Part shown: positions 17,243-26,472 of the stretch, piece after piece
How the letters are laid out: every line of letters begins with the position of its first letter
Position numbering within the stretch: position 1 is the first letter of the stretch
Assembly: GCA_016709875.1 (NCBI GenBank)
Contig: JADJLZ010000001.1
Span: 434,001 to 498,000, forward strand
Length of the DNA: 64,000 nucleotides
Source of the DNA: Planctomycetota bacterium
GTDB taxonomy: Bacteria; Planctomycetota; UBA1135; GCA-002686595
Direction: 5' to 3'
Program-made: the position numbers and the translations under genes
The notes under the pieces: generated by a model
Databases searched by the model: none
The model's input: only the letters and a program-made list of their open reading frames with translations
What the model was told of the DNA's origin: nothing

Positions 17243-17922
17243 GCGGCGTGCGGCGCAAGATCGCCGAGGCGATGGTGCGCTCGAAGTTCACCGCGCCGCA
17301 CTTCACGGTCGTCGAGGAAGTCGACATCACGCAGCTCGTCGCGCTCAAGGACCAGGCCAAAGCCATGCACGCGGCCTCGGGCGTCAAGATCACGTTCATG
17401 CCCTTCATCATGAAGGCAACCGCGATGGCGCTCGCACAACACCCGATGCTCAACGCGCACCTCGAGGGGAGCCAAGAGATCGTGCGCTACGGCTACGTCA
17501 ACCTCGGCATCGCGATGGACACCGACAACGGCCTGATCGTGCCGGTCGTGAAGAACGTCGACTCGAAGAGCATCCTGCAGATCGCCGTGGAGCTCGCGGA
17601 GCTCGCCGAGCGCACGCGCGCGGGCAAGGTCAAGCCGGACGAGTTGAAGGGCTCGACCTTCTCGATCACCAACGCCGGCAACATCGGCGGGACGCTGGCG
17701 ACGCCGATCATCAACTACCCGGATGTCGCGATCCTGGGCGTGCACCGCATCATGAAGAAGCCGGGTGTGGTCGAGACCTCGATGGGCGATCGCATCGAAG
17801 TGCGCCAGTACATGAACTTCAGCTGCTCGGTGGACCACCGTCTCGCGGACGGCGCGGATGGCGCGCGCTTCCTCGTGCTGCTGAAGAAGATCCTCGAGAA
17901 CCCGGGCCTGTTGGCGCTCTGA
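17243..17922 (+). pseudogene. 2-oxoacid dehydrogenase E2 acyltransferase, catalytic domain only
   Basis: The 226 codons left cover the C-terminal catalytic domain of dihydrolipoamide acyltransferase, which passes acyl groups from E1 to CoA. The active-site motif is visible as SVDHRLADGADG (the HRxxDG pattern). The lipoyl and subunit-binding domains that should precede it are missing, replaced at 17242 by the Clp fragment in the same frame. An ATG at 17098 within that fragment would allow a chimeric 274-aa product, but this could not carry lipoate. The next gene (E1 alpha) starts 10 bases later, so this was an E2-E1 operon. Confidence 0.85.
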
Positions 17923-17932
17923 AATCGACGCG

Positions 17933-19034
17933 ATGAAGGCACGCCCGAAGAGCGCACCCGCGGCCAGCAAGCCGGCGGGAGCCTTGTCTCCCGCCCGCCA
18001 GCGCGAGCTCTTCGTGCACATGCTGCGCATCCGCTGCCTCGACGAGCGCATGCTCAAGCTGCAGCGCGCGGGCCGCATCGGCTTCGTCGGCACGGCGAAG
18101 GGGCTCGAGGCGGCGCTCGTCGGGCCGGCCTGCGCGCTCTCGAAGCAGGACTGGCTCTGGTCGGGCCTGCGCGAAGGCGGCGCGGCGCTCGCGCGCGGGA
18201 TGCCGCTCGGCGACTACATCGCGCAGATGTACTGCAACTCGAACGACTCGGCCAAGGGCCGCCAGATGTGCAACCACTTCCAGCACAAGGGCACGCACTA
18301 CCCGAGCTGGTCGAGTGTCATCGGCACGCAGATCCCGGCACGTCGGCGCGGCGCACGCGGCGAAGTTGCGCGGCAAGAAGGACGAGGTTCACGCGATCTA
18401 CTTCGGCGACGGCGCGACGAGCTCGAACGGCTTCCACAGCGGGCTCAACTGGGCCGCGGTCTTCAAGCTCGCCTGCGTCTTCGTCTGCGTCGACAACGGC
18501 TGGGCGATCTCGGTCTCGAGCTCGAAGCAGACGGCCGCGAAGAGCTACGCCGACAAGGCGCTCGCCTACGGCATGCCGGGCGAGGACGTCGACGGCAACG
18601 ACGTGCTCGCGGTGCACGCCGCGATGACCAAGGCCGTCGAGCGCGCGCGCGCCGGCAAGGGCCCGAGCCTCGTCGTGCTCAAGACCTACCGCATGCTCGG
18701 CCACTCGAGCTCGGACGACCCGACCAAGTACCGCGACGCCAAGGAGCTCGCCTACTGGGAGGCGCGCGACCCGATCGAGGGCTTCGAGAAGAAGCTGCTC
18801 GCCGCGAAGATCATCGCGAAGGGCGAGCGCGCGAAGATCGAGGCCGAGCTCGTCATCGAGATCGACGCCGAGATCCACAAGCAGGAGGCGGCGCCCAAGA
18901 TGCCGCTCAAGACGCTGGTCGAGGACGTGTACGCCGAGGTGCCGCTGCACCTGCGCAAGCAGTACAACCAGTTCCACGCGATCGCCGAGCGCCTCGGCGA
19001 AGCGACGCCGGGCGACGGCGCGTTCCCGCTCTGA
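17933..19034 (+). pseudogene. E1-alpha subunit of a 2-oxoacid dehydrogenase, frameshifted
   Basis: This is the thiamine-diphosphate-dependent E1 alpha subunit, which decarboxylates pyruvate or a branched-chain 2-oxoacid. The first part (MKARPKSAPA ... HKGTHYPSWSSVIGTQIP) and second part (HVGAAHAAKLRGKKDEV ... ATPGDGAFPL) are in different frames, joined near 18337. One extra G there (ATCCCGGCACGTC for ATCCCGCACGTC) explains the shift. The ThDP motif GDGATSSNGFHSGLNWAAV is intact, and ends such as KTYRMLGHSSSDDPTKYR match the family. Without the shift it would be about 366 aa, the usual length. No E1-beta gene is seen nearby. Confidence 0.85.
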
Positions 19035-19044
19035 GCCGCGGCGC

Positions 19045-20271
19045 TCAGCCTTCGAGCAGCTGCCAGCGGAACGTCACCTTCGCTCCCGGCTGGAAGTCGA
19101 GCACGACGAGCTTGGCGAAGAGGTCGGGCTTGTCCGCATTGGCGATGCGCACGATGTAGAGGTGGCCGACCTGGATCGGCGCATGGGCGACGCCCGCGGT
19201 CTGCTCGAGCCCCTTGTGGGCCTTCACCCAAGGCAGGCCGAGCCCGGCGTAGGCGTTGCCGCTGTTGCCGACATACGGCAGTCCGAGCTGCTTGCCCGCC
19301 TCCTGCAGCGTGCCGAGATCGACGATCGCGCCAGTCTCGCCGCCCTGGATGCCGACCGTCAGGCAGTCGGGGTAGTAGCCCATGCACAGGTGGCTGTCGC
19401 GGTTGCGCACTTCGCCGTCCTGCATCATCTGGCCCGCACCGCCAGTGCGCAGGTCGAGCGCCCAGAGCAGCGGATCGTTTGCGAAGAGCGTGGTCACGCT
19501 GCCCGAAGGATCGGCGTCCCACGGCGAGCGGCGAGCGCTCGCGAAGCGCGCCGTTCCGGCCGTGTCCTCGACCGGCAGCCAGCGAAAGCTCACCGACTTG
19601 TTCGCCTGGTGGTCGAGCACGACGAGCTTGACGGTGATCGGTCCCGCCCAATCCGGATTCTCGAGATGCACGAGGTAGAGATGTCCTTCGTGCACGGGCG
19701 CACTCGCGCTGCTCTGCAGCTTGCGCAGTTCCGCGTCGGGGCCCGCGAGAGGCTGCAGCGGCCTGTTGGGGTCGCTGGCGCAGATCATCAGCCCGCCGTT
19801 CGCGACCCGGATCGACGCGAAGCCGCGTGCGCCGCCCTTGCGCTCGGAGTAGTGGAATCGCGAGGCAAGTTCATCGGCGGTTCCAAGGTCGACGATCGCG
19901 CCCTTCTCTCCACCCGAGATGCCGATGGTGAAGGAGTCAGGCTGGTAGGCGTCGAACGCGATCTCGGCCGCGACGTTGACCGGCTTCCCGTTCTCCAGCC
20001 CCACTCCGCTCGCCGCGCGCCGGAAGCTCCAGCACCAGCCGAAGGGATCGTTCGCGACGAGCGTGACGCACTGGCCCGGATCTCCGATCGACGGGCCTGA
20101 AGGGTCTGCCGAACAGCCGTCGAGTCCGTCTCTCGCAACGCGCGGAGCCTGCGCCTCGACGGCGGTCTTCTCGGCGGCCGGAGTCGGTTCGACGCGAGCC
20201 GGAGTCTGCTGGCATGCGGCGAAGACGAACACGAGGGGAAGTAGCGAGGATCTCGAGGCGAGGGCATTCAT
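19045..20271 (-). CDS. lipoprotein with two copies of an unknown domain
   Basis: This 408-aa protein starts with a lipoprotein signal (LLPLVFVFAACQQTP, lipid Cys about residue 20). I do not recognise the domain, but it occurs twice, at about 50-225 and 235-408. Shared marks include DPSG...LVANDPFGW / LFANDPLLW, IGISGGEKGAIVDLGT / VGIQGGETGAIVDLGT, VHEGHLYLVHLEN / IQVGHLYIVRIAN, and VKLVVLDHQ...VSFRWLP / AKLVVLDFQ...VTFRWQL. The start at 20271 gives the signal peptide directly, with GGAG about 11 bases upstream. Its end lies 10 bases from the convergent E1-alpha gene. Confidence 0.75.
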   Translation of the reverse strand: MNALASRSSLLPLVFVFAACQQTPARVEPTPAAEKTAVEAQAPRVARDGLDGCSADPSGPSIGDPGQCVTLVANDPFGWCWSFRRAASGVGLENGKPVNVAAEIAFDAYQPDSFTIGISGGEKGAIVDLGTADELASRFHYSERKGGARGFASIRVANGGLMICASDPNRPLQPLAGPDAELRKLQSSASAPVHEGHLYLVHLENPDWAGPITVKLVVLDHQANKSVSFRWLPVEDTAGTARFASARRSPWDADPSGSVTTLFANDPLLWALDLRTGGAGQMMQDGEVRNRDSHLCMGYYPDCLTVGIQGGETGAIVDLGTLQEAGKQLGLPYVGNSGNAYAGLGLPWVKAHKGLEQTAGVAHAPIQVGHLYIVRIANADKPDLFAKLVVLDFQPGAKVTFRWQLLEG

Positions 20272-20359
20272 CGGCGGAACTCCAGATGGGGAGTGTTCCA
20301 GGATGACGCCGCGGCCCGGCGGAGTGCGGCGCAATTCCTGGAAATCGCGGGCGCAGGTA

Positions 20360-20548
20360 TCACTGAGGCACGCGCACGAAGCCCCGCGCGCATCTCTGAA
20401 GCGGTTCCGCTCCGTCGTAGAGGTGGAAGCGTACGTAGAGCGGCTGAGCGCTCGTGAGGTTCGACCAGTCGCGCCGGCTCACGAAGATCCAGCCGCCTGG
20501 TCGCTCCCAGGACCAGTTCTCCGAAGGGCGTAGGACATCGAAGCGCAT
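20360..20548 (-). pseudogene. C-terminal stub fused to an IS91-supplied start
   Basis: About 55 codons of host protein (ENWSWERPGGWIFVSRRDWS ... RCARGFVRVPQ, stop at 20360) survive. The rest is cut off at 20525/20526 by the tip of IS91 copy 3. The element provides ATG at 20548 and the residues MRFDVLRP in frame, as at the other copy. The stub may belong to a beta-rich secreted protein; no family is recognised. Confidence 0.5.
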
Positions 20549-22008
20549 GACCTCGGCGCCAGCCTACCACCGCTGGCGTTTCCGGGGCAGCCGTGACCCG
20601 GCCTCGGGCGCTCCCGGCCATGGCTCTGCGGACCTCAACGGCCAAAGACAGCGGTTTCGCGCCTCTCCCGCTCGCCGTTCGGCCGTCTGCCTCTCGCCGG
20701 AACGCAGCTCTCCCCCACCCGCACCCCCGAAGGCACCGGCTGAGGTCGCGGATCAGCGCCGCGAGTTACCAGGCGAGCTCCGGCTCAGGCGGAGCCCGGG
20801 CAGGCGCGAGCGCTGGGGGCTCCGTCGGGAGGCCGAGGTGGTTGAGGATCTTGCGCACGACCAGGCCGTCCGTCAGAATGCGATCAGCTTGCGCGGGCCG
20901 CCGCAGTGCGGGCAGATCAGCACGTCGATCTCGAATACCCGCTTCATCAGCTCGGCCCAACTCGTGCGCGTCGGGCGGCGGAGCTTGTGCGCAGAGCGAG
21001 CGGTGTGCCTGCTGACTCCGCCGTGGGCTCGGCTCCCGAACCCGGCGCGCAGGGTTCCCCAGCAGGCTCGGCCGCGAAGCCCGAGGTGCAGCTCTGCGCC
21101 TGCAGCGAGTTGTTCTGCGACAGCGGAGTGCAGGTCTTCGAACCCAGACTCGAACTCCCCGGCTCCGAGCACGGCGAGCTCTTCGCCCTCGGCCCAGGCA
21201 CGACCAGGTCGCGCCACTCCGCCGCGGGCGCGAGGATTCCGTGGTACGTCAGAAGGTGCGCGCGTGGACGCGGCACCAGTGCCGCCAGTCGCGCGATGAA
21301 GTCCAGCGGCTCGAAGGCGATCGCCGAGGTCCCGTCGCGCCAATGCCTGCGCAGCCCGTAGATCACCCGCCCATCCGGCGCGAGCGAGAGGCGCTCGACC
21401 TTGATCGGGGGGCGGGCGATGTACCGACACAGGCGCTCCAGCCCTTCACGATCCTGCGCCTCGATCCGCACCTTCGCGTGCAGCGAGAACTGCTCGATGT
21501 CGCAGCACAGTTCGCCAGGCCGGAAGAGCGGCCGTTCGAACTCGACCTCACGCCGCCGGCCCAAGCGCTCCACACGCGCCCCGCTCTTCGCCCCCAGCGC
21601 CACGCGACCCTGCACCGACGCCGCGCACAGCTGCGCGAACAACGGCTCGTCGGGTTCGGCCTCGGCCGGCTCTTCGTGCTCGTCGCGCGGCAGCCGCCCC
21701 CGGCGGCGCAGGTAGCGCAGGATGCGCCGGTGCAGAACCCTGTTGACCGCCACGACGTCCTCGTCCGTCAGGGGAGCCGTTTCGTGAAACACCGGCCGAC
21801 CGAACTTCTCTGGCCGAGTGAACACGCCGTCGAGCACCAGCGTGTGGAAGTGGAGATTGAGGTTGAGCGCGCCGCCGAAGCGCTGAGCGAGCACCACCGC
21901 ACCCGACCGGCCGCCCGACACCCCCGAGCTCGCCGCGCGCTCGCGCAGCCAATCCAGGAGCGTGCGCACCAGGATCCGCCGCACCGCCGAACACAGCCTG
22001 GCGTCGTA
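20526..22008 (-). mobile_element. IS91-family element, copy 3
   Basis: This is nearly identical to 9508-10985 in copy 2 and has the same outer tip. It ends at 22008 inside the transposase gene, where an IS3 fragment begins, so the N-terminal third is missing. Copies 2 and 3 differ by scattered substitutions and small indels, showing separate histories rather than one being a recent duplicate of the other. Confidence 0.85.
20766..22008 (-). pseudogene. IS91-family transposase, truncated and frameshifted
   Basis: The C-terminal two thirds of the HUH transposase remain, including LNLHFHTLVLDG, LTYHGILAPAAEW and the zinc ribbon ICPHCGG. Unlike copy 2 it reads through VFHETAPLTDEDVVAV without a shift. 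It is instead broken near 20992 (one base missing in GTGCGCAGAGCG) and near 20877 (GTCAGAATGCG against GTCAGGAACGCG). It is inactive. Confidence 0.85.
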
Positions 22009-22156
22009 CGGCGCGCGCGAAATCGAGCTCGAGCGCAAGACGCGCAAGCTCGAGAAGAAGCTCGCCAAGGCCGAGGCCGTCATCGAGTTCCAAAAAAAAG
22101 TGCACGAGCTCCTGGGGATCCCCCTGAAGAGCCACGAGCTCGACGAGGACGACTGA
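22009..22156 (+). pseudogene. IS3 OrfA C-terminal fragment
   Basis: The remaining peptide (IELERKTRKLEKKLAKAEAV ... SHELDEDD) is the leucine-zipper tail of an IS3 OrfA helix-turn-helix protein; the DNA-binding part is lost. The stop TGA (22154-22156) overlaps the OrfB ATG by one base, the standard IS3 arrangement. Confidence 0.85.
22092..22099 (+). promoter_or_regulatory. A8 slippery site for OrfA-OrfB frameshifting
   Basis: Eight consecutive A residues lie within OrfA, about 55 bases before its stop, where OrfB is in the -1 frame. IS3 elements use such A-runs for programmed -1 frameshifting to make the OrfAB transposase. The site is intact although the element is not. Confidence 0.7.
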
Positions 22157-22959
22157 TGCGGGCCGTCGAAGAGGTGCACGGAGTGCTTGGGGTGAAGGCG
22201 GCGTGCGACGCCTTGGGCCTGCCGCGTGCGACGTGGTATCGCGCGCAGGCCCGTGCTGTGCGCGGAGCACCGGGCTCGCCGATTGAAGCACGCTCGCGCG
22301 TGGCTTCGCCGAGGGCGCTTTCGAGCGTCGAACGCAGGAGCGTGCTCGATCTCGTGCACGAACCGCGCTTCGTCGATCTCTCCGTGCCGCAGGTCTGGGC
22401 CACGGCTCTCGACGAAGGCCGGTATCTCTGCTCGCAGCGCACGATGTACCGCATCCTCGATGCTCACGACGAGGTGCGCGAGCGGCGCGATCAATTGCGC
22501 CGGCCGGTGTACACCAAGCCCGAGCTGCTCGCGACCGGGCCGAACCAGGTCTGGACCTGGGACATCACCAAGCTGAAGGGCCCACGGAAGTGGAACTACT
22601 TCCACCTCTACGTGATCATCGACATCTTCAGCCGCAAGGTCGTGGGCTGGATGGTCGCAGAGCGCGAGAGCGCTGAGCTCGCGAAGAGGCTGATCCAGGC
22701 CACGATCGAAAAGGAAGGCATCGAGCCGGGGCAGCTCACGATCCACGCGGACCGCGGATCCTCGATGAAGTCGAAGGAAGTCGCGCTGCTCCTCGCCGAT
22801 CTCGGCGTAATCAAGACGCACAGCCGGCCGCACGTCTCGAACGACAATCCGTACTCCGAGGCGCACTTCAAGACCATCAAGTACCGCCCGGACTTCCCTG
22901 AGCGCTTCGGCTCGATCGAAGATGCTCGCGCTTTCTGCAGGGGCTTCTTCGACTGGTAA
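22156..22959 (+). pseudogene. IS3 OrfB (DDE transposase), C-terminally truncated
   Basis: 267 codons remain. Motifs include the first catalytic Asp in WTWDITKLKGP, the second in LTIHADRGSSMKSKEV, and the third acid in NDNPYSEAHFKTIKY, so the DDE core is complete. The usual tail after FCRGFFDW is missing because IS66 sequence begins at 22956 and gives an immediate stop. The loss of the last 25 or so residues and of both ends makes it inactive. Confidence 0.85.
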
Positions 22960-23017
22960 GTAACCGTTCGGCGATCCCCACCCCGTCGGTTGCCTGACGG
23001 CCGGCGTCGGATCGGCC

Positions 23018-24595
23018 TCAGCGCGCGATCTTGAGCGCGAGTCTCTCGATGATGCTGGCGCGGTGGGCCTCGACGACGGGCGCCCACTTCTGCTTCCAGC
23101 CGTACGGCGTCAGCTCGCGCACGTCTGCGACCTTGCCGATCCGCAGCAGCACGTCGCGCAGATAGGTCCTCGGGTCGACATCGTGCTCCTTGCACGTCGC
23201 GATCAGCGAGTACATCACCGCCGCCGTCTTCCCGCCGCGTTCGTTGCCGAAGAAGATCCAGTTCTTGCGGCCGACCGCGATCGTGCGCACGCGCGCTCCG
23301 CGGCGTTGTTGTCGATGTCCAAGCGGCCGTCCTCGCAGTAGCGCATGAGCGCTGTCCAGTTCGAGAGCGAGTAGTCGATGGCCTGCGCGAGCCGCCCTTT
23401 GTCGAGCACCTTTGGCCGCGTCGCAGCCATCCAGTCCCGCAGCCCGCTCAAGACGCGGTATCGACTCGGCCCGGCGCAGCGCGCGCACTTGCTCTGCGTC
23501 GAGACCGGCTTCCTTCGCCTGGCGTTCGAGCGCGTACAGCTCGCGAATCCGCGCGATGGCTTCCGCCGCCAGCTTCGGCTCCTGTTCTTCCGCCTTTACG
23601 AAGTACCGCCGCGCGTGCGCCCAGCAGCCCACCTCGATCACGCGACCACTCTTGTAAAGGCGTCGTACGCCGGATACGCGTCCGCCTGCATGTAGCCCTC
23701 GAAACCATCGAGCACCGACGCAGGTCCCTCCCGGCTGCGCGATTCCGTCATGTCAAAGAAGACCTGGCCGCCCAGTCCGCGGTAGACCCACACGCGACCT
23801 TGCCGCGAGTTGTGCTTGCTGTCTTCCTGGATCGTCACCGGCGTGTCGTCGGTTTGCACGACGCCCGTCGCCAGCGCGTCCTGCAGGATCTGCTCGGCGA
23901 TCGGTTCGAGCAGTTCGCCGCAGCGACCCGACGACTCGCACAAGACCGTGCGCGAGAGGTCGAACCCTCGGACGCGTACTTCGACTCGAGCCGGTTGTAC
24001 GGCATGTGGTGCGCGAAGCGCTCGACCAGGACGTGCGCGAGGAAGCCGACGCCCAGAATGCCCTTGTCGATCACGCGGTCGGGGCCGAGCCGTCTTCACG
24101 CTGCACTCGCAGGCCTTGCAGGCGTACTTCTTGCGCGCGATCGTGTACGACCGCCAGTTCCAGTCGCTCCAGCTCCGCGTCATCTCCTCGCCGATCGGTT
24201 CCATCGTCGCGCCGCACCGCAGCGCCGCTCCTCGAGCGGCAGCTCGTAGCTCGTGCGCATCACCGGCAAGTGCGGCGGAAATGCTTGCGGCGCTTGGGCA
24301 CGCGCTTCTCTTGCGGCTCGCGGATCTCGACCTCGCCCTTGACGTTCTTCTCGTCGGCGACACGCTCGGCGGCCTCGATCAGCTCGGGGAAAAGCAGGTG
24401 CATCTGCGCGGGCTCGAGCTGGATGCCGTCCGAGGCGCGCCGCTCGCTCTTCCTCTCGAAGCGCTCCGTGCGCAGGAGGCGGTTCTCGCTCTCGAGGAGG
24501 CGCACCTGTTCGTCGAGCTGCGCAAGCTCCGCGCGGTGCGCGATCACGATCGCCTTCAGCGCCTCGACGTCATTGGGCAACTCGCGCGGGTTCAT
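23018..24595 (-). pseudogene. IS66 TnpC transposase, several frameshifts
   Basis: The N-terminal coiled coil (LAQLDEQVRLLESENRLLRT), zinc-binding region (KYACKACE), catalytic segments (VQTDDTPVTIQED and MQADAYPAYD) and the C-terminal acid region (IDNNAAERA ... GRKNWIFFGNERGG) are all recognisable. They are spread over all three frames, with at least four indels (about 24290, 24085, 23960, 23640 and 23440-23290). The start is the Met reading MNPRELPND at 24595. It cannot make an active transposase as sequenced. Confidence 0.85.
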
Positions 24596-24599
24596 GACG

Positions 24600-24966
24600 A
24601 TCGTCACGATCGCCGATACGCACGTCGCGCGCAAAGTGCTTGCGGAATCTCGACGATCTCGTGTCGATTCCCTCGAGCAGCATCGACATCCGCGCGCGAT
24701 CGATCTCGAGGCGCTTCGCACTGCCCTCGATCCGCTCGAAGGTCCCGCGCTCGAGCCGCTTGTAAGTGCAGCCAGAATCCGTTCCGGTCCCACACCAGCA
24801 CCTTCACGCGGTCGCGCCGGCGGTTGAAGAAGCAGAAGAGGTCGCCCGCGAACGGATCCTCGCCGAAGCTGTCACGCACGATCGCGACTAGGCCATCGAA
24901 GCCCTTGCGGAAATCGATCGGCGCGGTCGCCGCGAAGATCCGCACCCGCGAGCCGAGGTTCAGCAT
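24600..24966 (-). pseudogene. IS66 TnpB accessory protein, frameshifted
   Basis: The first 55 residues (SRVRIFAATAPIDFRKGFDG ... VLVWDRNGFWLHLQ) are typical of IS66 Orf2/TnpB. The frame then changes near 24770; in another frame the expected tail (RLERGTFERIEGSAKRLEID) continues. Its ATG overlaps the end of tnpA by 7 bases, showing the original translational coupling. Confidence 0.85.
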
Positions 24967-25253
24967 CGCTCGATCGCCACGAGCAGGCGCGCGAGCACCG
25001 CGGGATCGATCGCGGCATCGACGACCACGCGACGCTCACCTCGAAGCAGGATCTCTACGCGACCCGCCGCCGAATCCTCGTGACGTTGCGCGGGCACCAA
25101 CTCGACGAAGGGTGCGGACTCTCGAGTTGAACGCTCCTCGCGCCGCAGTCGCCACGCCCAGTGTGCCAGCGTGTTCGCGGGAAGCCCGCTGCGCGCGGAC
25201 AGGTCGCGGTAGGTCAGCCCCTCTCTGTCACGCAGCGCGAGCCAGCGCTGCAC
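24960..25253 (-). CDS. IS66 TnpA accessory protein
   Basis: This 97-aa protein has a helix-turn-helix (LTYRDLSARSGLPANTLAHW) and a C-terminal region like IS66 Orf1. It is the only intact reading frame of the element. Without functional TnpB and TnpC it is unlikely to have a role in transposition. Confidence 0.8.
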   Translation of the reverse strand: MQRWLALRDREGLTYRDLSARSGLPANTLAHWAWRLRREERSTRESAPFVELVPAQRHEDSAAGRVEILLRGERRVVVDAAIDPAVLARLLVAIERC

Positions 25254-25334
25254 CTCTCCGTCGGCGGTCCATGACCAGCATCGTGACGCGCGCCGAGACC
25301 GCGACCAGATGGGGTTCGCCGAACGAAAGTTGCC

Positions 25335-26406
25335 AGCAACGAGGGCGGGGTCGTGTGCGTCCAGCCGAAACGCGGCCGGAGGTCCTGCGCAGGGCGAGAG
25401 CTACGCCGCTTCGATCAGCGGCGCTGGGGCGCGCGTGGCCTTCGCGAGCGAGGCGGCTGACCTCGTGGTGGGCGACACGGAATGGACAACCGGACGTGTT
25501 CGTGCGCGATCTCATCGCCGGAACCACGACGCGGGCGAGCGCGGGGGCCGCAGGCGAGGGCGACGGGGCGAGCGCCGCGCCTTGCCTCTCGGCCGACGGG
25601 CGCTTCGTGGCCTTCGCGAGCCGTGCGACGAACCTGGTCTCGAACGACACGAACGGTGTCGCGGACGTGTTCGTGCGCGATCTGCAGACCGGCCTGGTCG
25701 AGTGCGTGAGCGCAGCTCCCGCTGGTGTTCCAGGCAACGATGCGAGCGCGAGCCCGGCGTTGTCGGCCGACGGCCGATACGTGGTCTTCGCCAGTTCGGC
25801 GACCAACCTGATCGCGGGGGAGACGCTCAGCGCCGAGAGCGGATACTGGTGCATCTACCGCCGCGACCGACAACTTGGAACCACGATCCGCGTGAGCGCC
25901 AACACGGCAGGACTGCGCGGGAACTCGCTCAGCTCCCAGCCCGCCGTCTCCGCCGACGGTCGGTATGCGTGGCGTTCGCCAGCCTGGCGACCGATCTGGT
26001 CGGAAGCGATCTCGATGGCCAGCAGGACATCTTCGTGCGCGATGTGGTCGCGGGCACGACCGTGCGCGCGAGTCTGGGTCCGGCGGGGATCGAGCCGAAT
26101 GGTCCGAGCAGCCGACCGGCGATCTCGGCCGACGGGCGCTACGTCGTGTTCGAGAGCGAGGCCGCAAACTTGAACGACGGATACGTGCCGCCCGGGAGTG
26201 CGTGGTGCTACGTGCGCGATCTGGTAGCCAACACGACCGTGCACGTCGTCGCTCCCGCACCCGAACAGACGCCGGATGGAGGCACGCAGTGTCCCGCCAT
26301 CAGCGCGGATGGCCATTGGATCGCCTTCTCGTCCACGGACGCGGCCTTGATCGGCGGCGATGCCAACGGCCGCGAGGATGTCTTTCTGCGCGGAGCGCAG
26401 CCCTGA
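25335..26406 (+). pseudogene. PD40/TolB-like beta-propeller protein, truncated and frameshifted
   Basis: At least five repeats of a propeller blade are visible, each with SADGRYVVFAS...NL....N...DVFVRDL. The 5' part is missing where the IS66 region ends. Two shifts break the frame: one extra base near 25483 (GACACGGAATGG for GACACGAATGG) and two extra bases near 25968 (TATGCGTGGCG for TATGTGGCG). The final blade ends at DVFLRGAQP. Such proteins are normally exported and often lie near the outer membrane; the function is unknown. Confidence 0.8.
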
Positions 26407-26472
26407 TCTGCCGGCGGCTTCGGATTCGGACCACGCCGAAGCGCGGGAGGGGCGCGCGCGTACACTGAGCGC

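Larger units (their letters stand above)
22009..22956 (+). mobile_element. IS3-family element, truncated on both sides
   Basis: This segment contains the end of OrfA and most of OrfB of an IS3-type element. The left side is cut at 22008 against IS91 copy 3, and the right side at 22956 where IS66-type sequence starts. No IS3 terminal repeat is left. A shorter piece of the same element lies at 7551-7640. Confidence 0.85.
22956..25334 (-). mobile_element. decayed IS66-family element
   Basis: Sequence starting GTAAGTAACCGTTCGGCGAT (22956) matches the typical IS66 tip, which begins GTAAG. A partly matching reverse complement (GTTCGCCGAACG) lies near 25314-25334, so the right end is diverged. Inside are tnpA, tnpB and tnpC in the usual order, read leftwards. 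No 8-bp target duplication is visible: the bases before 22956 are not repeated after 25334, and the right flank is an unrelated gene rather than the rest of the IS3 element. Confidence 0.8.

Noticed and set aside
17098..17922. A functional chimeric Clp-E2 protein
   Set aside because: It would lack lipoyl and binding domains and has no ribosome site; the identical block elsewhere makes a recombination or assembly join the simpler reading.
25261..25340. Intact right end of the IS66 element with target duplication
   Set aside because: Only a partial match to the left tip was seen, no CTTAC end, and no 8-bp repeat of the bases before 22956.
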